From JAGYLJ01 sp034661035 (GTDB lineage: Bacteria > Patescibacteriota > Minisyncoccia > Phycocordibacterales > UBA12079): a stretch of 11,389 nucleotides of DNA. The number at the start of each line of letters is the position of its first letter. The stretch's first letter is position 1. Where the stretch lies: the NCBI GenBank assembly GCA_034661035.1, contig JAYEKM010000018.1, forward strand, positions 1 to 11,389, given 5' to 3'. A program made the position numbers and the translations under genes. The notes below the pieces were generated by a model. The model was not told the DNA's origin and ran no database searches. It was given only the letters and a program-made list of their open reading frames with translations. Below, one piece after another: positions 4,412 to 8,927 of the stretch.

Positions 4412-5499
4412 AATACTTCAAACCTTATTCTACCCACTACTAAACCTTCTTTTGTTTTCACATCAACCCTCCAAAAACCTTCCGTGATATTTACCATAAA
4501 AGAGTACCCCCGATAACCTTCTTCCCTACCCCCAATTAATGGAAAATGGACTTTACTTACAGATACCCAACGTTTTTTACTTTCATCAAACTTCTGCCAA
4601 ATATTATAGATATCAGTATCTAGATTAGTCGGTGCAAAAATTGACTGGTAAACATAAACTCTCCCCTCAGGAATCTTTAATAAATAATTACCAAAAGAAT
4701 ACCAAGGTAAATTCTTTTCAATTAAAACATACTCCCCTGCTGTATCTTTATAAATATAATCGTAAATCCCAATTTCTTGTAACGACAAAGGAATCGGTGG
4801 AATAATATTAAAAAAATAAAGGGCATTAAATACAATAAAAATACTTAAAATACTTTTTGCTATTTTTACCCTTCTTTCTGTTTTTATTTTAAAGATAAAA
4901 CGAGATAAAGAATAAATTAAAATATAGGTTAACAATAAACTCAACACCCCGCTCAAAACAAACACCCACACTCCCATCTCCTTTATAACAACAGGTATAA
5001 AGAAAATTAGAAAAGCGAAGAAAGCAACAAATAAAATACTAATCTGGAAATCTACTCTCTTATATTTTTGACGGAACCTCTCATTTCCAACAAAAAAAGC
5101 AAACAAAATAAACAGAAAAATCCAACTAACAGCCCAAGAAGCACTCTTCCCATAAAAAATTATGAATCCACTAAACAGACCTCCAAAAGCGTACTGCATT
5201 AAAAAGGGAACATACTTAGAAATTTTAACAAAGCGAGACTCAGGCTTTTTATATTTTAAAGTCTTTCCCCGATACAAAAGAACAATTCCCAAAATCGCCA
5301 AACACAAATAAGTAATCAATACTAGATTATCAAATAACAAATCCACCCTGGTTAGAGTCAAACGATCGATAATCAACCCCAAAGAGAAGAAGCTGATGGA
5401 AAGATATTTATCATTCCTTTCCAGCCAGCCTTTAGTCCTTTCAACTTGATTTTGAACTTTTTTATCAATTTTTCTTCTAATTCTAGACTTTTTTGCCAT
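4402..5499 (-). CDS. Multi-pass membrane protein with C-terminal DUF2914-like domain
   Basis: From the preferred ATG at 5499 the product is 365 aa. A basic N-terminus (MAKKSRIRRKIDKK) precedes about seven hydrophobic segments near residues 34-46, 55-76, 98-118, 122-137, 152-173, 177-200 and 213-233. These are followed by an extracytoplasmic or soluble domain of about 130 residues. Its end (NIWQKFDESKKRW..., HFPLIGGREEGYRGYSF near 318-334, and GFWRVDVKTKEGLVVGRIRFEV near 341-362) has the pattern of DUF2914, whose function is unknown. An in-frame ATG at 5565 would add 22 residues, but the one at 5499 has TGTTAGAAT, an extended -10, ending 7 nt upstream, which fits a leaderless start. The gene converges on the 51-aa gene and shares its terminator region. 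Confidence 0.7.
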   Translation of the reverse strand: MAKKSRIRRKIDKKVQNQVERTKGWLERNDKYLSISFFSLGLIIDRLTLTRVDLLFDNLVLITYLCLAILGIVLLYRGKTLKYKKPESRFVKISKYVPFLMQYAFGGLFSGFIIFYGKSASWAVSWIFLFILFAFFVGNERFRQKYKRVDFQISILFVAFFAFLIFFIPVVIKEMGVWVFVLSGVLSLLLTYILIYSLSRFIFKIKTERRVKIAKSILSIFIVFNALYFFNIIPPIPLSLQEIGIYDYIYKDTAGEYVLIEKNLPWYSFGNYLLKIPEGRVYVYQSIFAPTNLDTDIYNIWQKFDESKKRWVSVSKVHFPLIGGREEGYRGYSFMVNITEGFWRVDVKTKEGLVVGRIRFEVLKK

Positions 5500-5506
5500 T
5501 AAATAT

Positions 5507-5515
5507 ATTCTAACA
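5507..5515 (-). promoter_or_regulatory. Extended -10 in front of the DUF2914-like gene
   Basis: The minus strand reads TGTTAGAAT, followed by 7 nt (ATATTTA) and ATG at 5499. It places the transcript start at the start codon and argues for this ATG over the upstream one. Confidence 0.45.
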
Positions 5516-5552
5516 TTATTTCCAGATTTTTTTATAATTCTACCCCCAACCA

Positions 5553-5594
5553 CTTGGAGGTCCAACCCTGCTTACCGGACAGGCAGGCTCCAAG
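5553..5594. repeat. GC-rich imperfect palindrome with CCTGCTTACCGGACAGGCAG core
   Basis: CTTGGAG (5553-5559) and CTCCAAG (5588-5594) enclose a core with CCTG...CAGG. The core resembles the palindrome at 3549-3564. The left part GGAGGTCCAACC (5556-5567) also occurs, inverted, in the repeat inside eno (8513-8556). Confidence 0.55.
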
Positions 5595-5625
5595 GATTCT
5601 GTGGATAACTCCAAAAATCAACAAT

Positions 5626-5643
5626 TGGACCAGACAGGACTCG
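5626..5643. repeat. 18-bp direct repeat of the tRNA-Ala 3' end (candidate attachment-site remnant)
   Basis: TGGACCAGACAGGACTCG is identical to 5832-5849, which is exactly the last 18 nt of the tRNA-Ala gene ending at A73. Identity stops at the tRNA end on one side and in the T loop on the other. The rest of a tRNA is absent here, so this is a fragment, not a second gene. Confidence 0.65.
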
Positions 5644-5708
5644 GTCACCAGTTCTAAGCTCAGACTTCGCCATCTTCAATGGCTCGTCTTCACTAAGAAC
5701 TCTCGACC
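5643..5708. repeat. Nested palindrome between the two tRNA-end copies
   Basis: GGTC/GACC (5643-5646/5705-5708), AGTTCT/AGAACT (5650-5655/5696-5701), AGAC/GTCT (5662-5665/5686-5689) and GCCAT/ATGGC (5669-5673/5679-5683) nest in order around a 5-nt loop, giving a long interrupted hairpin. No frame or known element is recognised. Confidence 0.5.
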
Positions 5709-5761
5709 CCGCTCAGTCGTATTTTTTCTCCATTCTATTACGAAAAAATATACTCCTTCGT

Positions 5762-5851
5762 TTCGAATCCTGTCTGTGTCTCACAAAAGAAAGAAAAAAG
5801 TAGTAGCTAACGCTACTGCTTTTTACTTTTGTGGACCAGACAGGACTCGAA
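5762..5851. repeat. Large inverted repeat: tRNA-Ala 3' end and flank mirrored around the terminator
   Basis: TTCGAATCCTGTCTG (5762-5776) matches the reverse complement of 5837-5851 at 14 of 15 positions, and CACAAAAG (5782-5789) mirrors CTTTTGTG (5826-5833). The centre is the hairpin at 5800-5819. The left copy lacks a matching T stem or acceptor partner, so it is not a functional tRNA. Confidence 0.6.
5794..5824. terminator. Terminator hairpin behind tRNA-Ala
   Basis: GTAGTAGC (5800-5807) and GCTACTGC (5812-5819) pair around TAAC, with six A on the left (5794-5799) and five T on the right (5820-5824). For the minus-strand tRNA the stem has one C.A mismatch and ends in TTTTTT; on the plus strand it is perfect with one U.G. 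Confidence 0.7.
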
Positions 5852-5904
5852 CCCGCCACCTCCGCAGTGCAAGTGCGGCGCTCTACCAGATGAGCTACTG
5901 GCCC
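5832..5904 (-). tRNA. tRNA-Ala (anticodon UGC)
   Basis: A 73-nt tRNA folds completely on the minus strand. It has acceptor GGGCCAG/CTGGTCC, T8 A9, D arm GCTC-ATCTGGTA-GAGC, anticodon stem CCGCA/TGCGG with loop CTTGCAC, a 5-nt variable loop AGGTG, T arm GCGGG-TTCGAGT-CCTGT and discriminator A73. The anticodon TGC reads GCA-type alanine codons, and the acceptor carries the G3.U70 wobble that is the main identity element for alanyl-tRNA synthetase. CCA is not encoded, so the CCA-adding enzyme must complete it. The gene stands alone, with its own promoter upstream and a terminator downstream. Confidence 0.95.
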
Positions 5905-5924
5905 CTATACTTCAACAAGTTTAA

Positions 5925-5952
5925 ATTATACACAACCCAAACAAAAAGTAAA
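5925..5952 (-). promoter_or_regulatory. Promoter of tRNA-Ala
   Basis: The minus strand has TTTACT (5952-5947), a 16-bp spacer and a perfect TATAAT (5930-5925). The predicted start near 5918 lies about 14 nt before the mature tRNA 5' end. Confidence 0.6.
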
Positions 5953-5955
5953 TCT

Positions 5956-6004
5956 ATCCTGTTAGAGATAAGGAACTGAAAACTCCTGAGATCTCTAATG
6001 GGAT
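5956..6004. repeat. Palindromic repeat, second CC(C/T)GTTAGAG copy
   Basis: ATCCTGTTAGAGAT (5956-5969) and ATCTCTAATGGGAT (5991-6004) pair over 14 bp with two G.U. It aligns with 219-267 through the loop as well (TAAG-AA-TGAAAA). It begins 8 bp after the ddl stop and may serve as its transcript end. Confidence 0.75.
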
Positions 6005-6012
6005 AATTACCT

Positions 6013-6969
6013 TTATTTCCCAGCTAATTCAACCAAATGATCAAGAAAATCAGATAAACTACAACCAACCGCATTTAACGATTTAGGTAAAAGTGAATTA
6101 GCAGTTAACCCAGGTAATGAGTTCGTCTCCAAAAGATAAATTCCACGACGAGGTGAAATAATAAAATCAGAACGAGAATAATGACGTAATCCTAAAGTCT
6201 GATGAGCTTGCTTAGCCAACCTTTGTATTTGAACTTTTTCCTCATTTGTAAAATTCCCAGGACAAATTTCCTCAGATTCACCACTATATTTTGCATCATA
6301 GTCAAAAAAACTATTTGTTGATTTTGGTCTAATCTCAACAGGCAATAAAGTATAGACCTCCTCTCCTCTAAAATTATCAATTACTCCACAAGTCGCCTCT
6401 TTACCATCAATATATTCCTCAACCAAAATTTTATCAGACACCACAAAAGCATTCTCAATCGCTCGCTGTAATTCAACAGCTGTTCTAGCTAAACCTATCC
6501 CTACGGAAGAACCAGCATTAACAGGTTTTACAATAGCAGGAATTGGAAATGTTCTGAATACCTCAGCCACATCATAATCTCCTTTCTTTAAAACAACATC
6601 AATAGGAACCTTGATTCCCTCTTTCTTAAATTCTTGCTTAGCCAACATTTTATTCATAGCCACAGCGGAAGGAATTGAACGAGAACCAGTATAGGGTACA
6701 TCAAAAGTATCAAGAATACGCTGGACCTTACCATCTTCACCATATTCACCGTGCATTGCGTTCACCACCACATCAACCCGAGATAAAATTTCCGCAGGCT
6801 TTGCTTGAACTCCTCGACAATACCAATCACCCTCCCGAGTAATACAAACATCAGACAAATCATATTTATCATCAGATAAGTTTTTTAATATTTCAGCCCC
6901 TGTTTTGAGAGAGACATCATATTCACTACTAGGACCGCCCCGCAGTACAACAATTTTTTTTCTTAACAT
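6013..6969 (-). CDS. ddl: D-alanine--D-alanine ligase
   Basis: The 318-aa protein is an ATP-grasp ligase that joins two D-alanines for peptidoglycan precursors in the cytoplasm. It shows the N-terminal GGPSSEYDVS (11-20, Glu16 in the substrate site), NAMHGEYGEDG (70-80), PYTGSRSIPSAVAMNK (92-107), the ATP-grasp loop VKPVNAGSSVGI (148-158), FFDYDAKY (221-228), RSDF (266-269, metal and phosphate binding) and LLETNSLPGLTANSLLP (279-295, Asn283 as metal ligand). Length is normal for the family. The Tyr in DAKY fits D-Ala-D-Ala rather than D-Ala-D-Lac ligases. A TATAAT ends 7 nt before the ATG and no Shine-Dalgarno is seen, suggesting leaderless expression from its own promoter. It follows trmD by 57 bp, with a palindromic repeat behind its stop. 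Confidence 0.95.
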   Translation of the reverse strand: MLRKKIVVLRGGPSSEYDVSLKTGAEILKNLSDDKYDLSDVCITREGDWYCRGVQAKPAEILSRVDVVVNAMHGEYGEDGKVQRILDTFDVPYTGSRSIPSAVAMNKMLAKQEFKKEGIKVPIDVVLKKGDYDVAEVFRTFPIPAIVKPVNAGSSVGIGLARTAVELQRAIENAFVVSDKILVEEYIDGKEATCGVIDNFRGEEVYTLLPVEIRPKSTNSFFDYDAKYSGESEEICPGNFTNEEKVQIQRLAKQAHQTLGLRHYSRSDFIISPRRGIYLLETNSLPGLTANSLLPKSLNAVGCSLSDFLDHLVELAGK

Positions 6970-6976
6970 TGTTTTA

Positions 6977-6982
6977 ATTATA
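6977..6982 (-). promoter_or_regulatory. -10 box placing the transcript start at the ddl ATG
   Basis: The minus strand has a perfect TATAAT followed by TAAAACA and ATG. The -35 region is T-rich without a clear match. Confidence 0.45.
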
Positions 6983-7026
6983 TAGTAGAAAGAAAAAAGT
7001 AAAAAGTCCTAAAGGTTAATAAGAAA

Positions 7027-7677
7027 TTATTTCCCTTCTCTCCACTCCTCAATCTTCTTGTGATGTCCAGATAACAACACTTTAGGTACTTTATAATTTT
7101 TATTTTTATATTTAATCACCTCCGGACGAGTATAGACTTCCGAACTAGATACTCTATTTTCTTCCAAAGACTCCATTTTATTTAAAACACCTTTCACCTG
7201 ACGAGAGATTACATCAATCAGGATCATAGCTGGTAAAGCTCCTCCTGTTAGAACATAATCCCCAATGGAAATTTCCTGGGCTCTAAAAACTTTCTTCACT
7301 CTAGCATCAATCCCCTCGTAATTTCCACAAACAATCACAACGTCTTTATAGCTTTTAGACAGTTTCTTAGCAAAAGTAGTATCAAATAACTTCCCGCCCG
7401 GTGACAGAAAAATAATTTTCACCCCTCCTCCTTGGCGGGCAGGTTTTTTCTTCCTCCCAATTGCTTTCTGGATAGCCTTAATTACAGGTTCAGCCTTCAT
7501 TACCATTCCTGGACCACCTCCGTAAGGTTTATAATCCACTCTTCCTTCTTTTACATAATCTCTCGGATTATAAAACTTAATCTGTATTTTCTTATTTTTA
7601 ATTGCCCGTGCCAAAATAGACTCGTTCAAATACGAATCAAATGACTCTGGAAAAATTGTAATAATATGAAATATCAT
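7027..7677 (-). CDS. trmD: tRNA (guanine-N1)-methyltransferase (m1G37)
   Basis: The 216-aa protein is TrmD, which uses S-adenosylmethionine to methylate G37 next to the anticodon and so prevents frameshifting. SPOUT-fold motifs are clear: FPESF (9-13), PYGGGPGMVMK (51-61), IFLSPGGK (89-96), CGNYEGIDARV (117-127), EISIGDYVLTGGALPAM (135-151) and YTRP...VPKVLLSGHHKKIEEWR (182-213). Three features are odd. It stops just after EEWR, so the usual C-terminal tail of about 30 residues is missing. The loop with the catalytic Asp (EDSF in E. coli) reads EENRVSS, and the conserved Asp appears to be Asn174. Residues 79-85 (PARQGGG) are encoded by a GC-rich repeat also found in eno. It starts 10 bp after eno, with no good ribosome site. 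Confidence 0.93.
   Translation of the reverse strand: MIFHIITIFPESFDSYLNESILARAIKNKKIQIKFYNPRDYVKEGRVDYKPYGGGPGMVMKAEPVIKAIQKAIGRKKKPARQGGGVKIIFLSPGGKLFDTTFAKKLSKSYKDVVIVCGNYEGIDARVKKVFRAQEISIGDYVLTGGALPAMILIDVISRQVKGVLNKMESLEENRVSSSEVYTRPEVIKYKNKNYKVPKVLLSGHHKKIEEWREGK
7420..7443. repeat. GC-rich interspersed repeat inside trmD
   Basis: On the minus strand CCTGCCCGCC, then AAGGAGGAGGGG, matches the plus-strand sequence at 8420-8444 in eno (CTTGCCCGCC, then GAAGAGGAGGGG) with a few changes. It is in frame, adding PARQGGG to a surface loop of TrmD. Confidence 0.6.
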
Positions 7678-7687
7678 TGCCCGTACT

Positions 7688-8923
7688 TTAACACTTGCTC
7701 ATCTCTTTTTCAATCTCTAGCAATCTTCCATATTTAGCCACTCTCTCTAATTGACTTGGAGCTCCAGCTTTAATTCCATAGGCCCCGACCCCCACAGCCA
7801 AATCGGCAATAAAAGAATCCATTGTCTCCCCTGAACGATGAGAAACAATTGTTCTTAAACCAGCTTCATGAGTTAAATTAATAGCTTCTAGGGTTTCTGT
7901 GACAGTTCCAATTTGATTTGGTTTTATCAAAACAGCATTTATCATCTTTTCTTCAACAGCTTTCCCAATCATTTTTACATTAGTAGTCGTCAAATCATCC
8001 CCCACCACCATTATTTTCTCTCCCAGCTTCTCTGTCATCTTTTCAAATCCATCAAAATCATTATCTGAAAAAGGATCTTCAATACTCACTAAAGGAAACT
8101 TCTCAACTAATTTTTCATAAATGCCAAGAAGTTCATCAGAAGGATATTTTTTGCCTAGAACATTATATTGGTCATTCTCAAAGAATTCCCCTCCAGCCAC
8201 GTCAATCGCTAACTTATCATGCAAACTAGTTAACATCTCAAAAGGCTCTTCGACATCATCAGACTTAAAAGAAAAACCTCCTTCATCCCCTATTTGAATT
8301 TCTTTTTTACTTTCTTCTAATTTTTTCTTTAATTGTTCAAACAAAACCTGCAATTGATTAAAAGGTCCCTCTACATTTTGACCATTTCCTAAGACAAACA
8401 TATACTCCTGAAAAGGTAACTTGCCCGCCGAAGAGGAGGGGCTGAAACCAGCATGAGCCCCTCCATTCAAAACATTCACAAACAACCGCGGAAAAACCTG
8501 CTGAGGAATCTTGGGAGGTCCGACCTCCCGATTTCGGGAGGTTGGACCTCCCGAAGTTTGAATATATTGCCATAAGTGATTACCTGCTATCTGAGCACTC
8601 AATCTCAAAACAGCAATACTAACACCCAAGATAGCATTGGCTCCTAATTTTGATTTATTTTCAGTCCCGTCTAATTCCAAAAGAAATTTATCAATTTCAG
8701 CAACGCTGACCTTCTTCCCTATTATTTCTGAAGCAATAATCTCATTGATATTTCTGACAGCTTCATTAGCAGACAAAGCCACCGCTTCTCTTGAGCCAGT
8801 TGATTTACCAGCAGGCACAGAAGCCTCCGCAGAAAAATCACCTGTAGAAATTTTAACCTCAATTGTCTCCTCTCCCCTAGAATCTCTTATCTTTTTCGCT
8901 TTGCATTTTCGAATACTTTCCAT
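7688..8923 (-). CDS. eno: Enolase (phosphopyruvate hydratase) with two repeat-derived loops
   Basis: The 411-aa protein is enolase, converting 2-phosphoglycerate to phosphoenolpyruvate with Mg2+ in the cytoplasm. Active-site features are all present: the mobile loop VPAGKSTGSREA (36-47), His157 in NGGAHA, Glu173 in QEYM, GDEGGF (212-217, Glu214), metal ligands Asp241, Glu282 (SIEDPF) and Asp309 (VVGDD), Lys334 (LIKPNQIGT), SHRSGET (361-367) and Lys385 (IKAGAP). Two loops are unusual. Residues 123-137 (TSGGPTSRNREVGPP) come from a tandem palindromic repeat. Residues 161-168 (SPSSSAGK), right behind the His157 loop where other enolases read ADN, come from a second repeat. The ATG lies 4 bp after the ppsA stop and the next gene is trmD, so it is the middle of an operon that makes and consumes phosphoenolpyruvate. 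Confidence 0.96.
   Translation of the reverse strand: MESIRKCKAKKIRDSRGEETIEVKISTGDFSAEASVPAGKSTGSREAVALSANEAVRNINEIIASEIIGKKVSVAEIDKFLLELDGTENKSKLGANAILGVSIAVLRLSAQIAGNHLWQYIQTSGGPTSRNREVGPPKIPQQVFPRLFVNVLNGGAHAGFSPSSSAGKLPFQEYMFVLGNGQNVEGPFNQLQVLFEQLKKKLEESKKEIQIGDEGGFSFKSDDVEEPFEMLTSLHDKLAIDVAGGEFFENDQYNVLGKKYPSDELLGIYEKLVEKFPLVSIEDPFSDNDFDGFEKMTEKLGEKIMVVGDDLTTTNVKMIGKAVEEKMINAVLIKPNQIGTVTETLEAINLTHEAGLRTIVSHRSGETMDSFIADLAVGVGAYGIKAGAPSQLERVAKYGRLLEIEKEMSKC
8420..8444. repeat. GC-rich interspersed repeat inside eno (SPSSSAGK segment)
   Basis: CTTGCCCGCCGAAGAGGAGG, continuing GGCTG, on the plus strand matches the minus-strand trmD copy (7420-7443) in opposite orientation, at about 21 of 25 positions. 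It encodes eno residues 161-168. Confidence 0.6.
8513..8556. repeat. Tandem 23-bp palindromic repeat inside eno
   Basis: Two units with a 23-bp period: GGGAGGT-CCG-ACCTCCC (8513-8529) and GGGAGGT-TGG-ACCTCCC (8536-8552), joined by GATTTC. Each is a perfect 7-bp palindrome with a 3-nt centre. It is GC-rich in an AT-rich gene and encodes residues 123-137. A related 12-mer lies at 5556-5567. Confidence 0.85.
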
Positions 8924-8927
8924 AAAA

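Noticed and set aside
5758..5790. Possible second tRNA on the plus strand (TTCGAATCC T-loop-like motif)
   Set aside because: No pairing T stem, acceptor partner or anticodon arm can be found; it is an inverted fragment of the tRNA-Ala 3' end.
5554..5979. Plus-strand 141-aa frame across the tRNA region
   Set aside because: It runs antisense through tRNA-Ala and through palindromic repeats, without a plausible start signal or protein features.
2201..6969. VanH/VanA-like D-lactate resistance pair (dehydrogenase plus ligase)
   Set aside because: The two genes are about 2.8 kb apart and separately transcribed, the ligase keeps the Tyr typical of D-Ala-D-Ala enzymes, and no VanX-like dipeptidase is present.
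8513..8556. CRISPR-like array inside eno
   Set aside because: There are only two 23-bp units with no unique spacers, inside a reading frame, and no cas genes are in the window.
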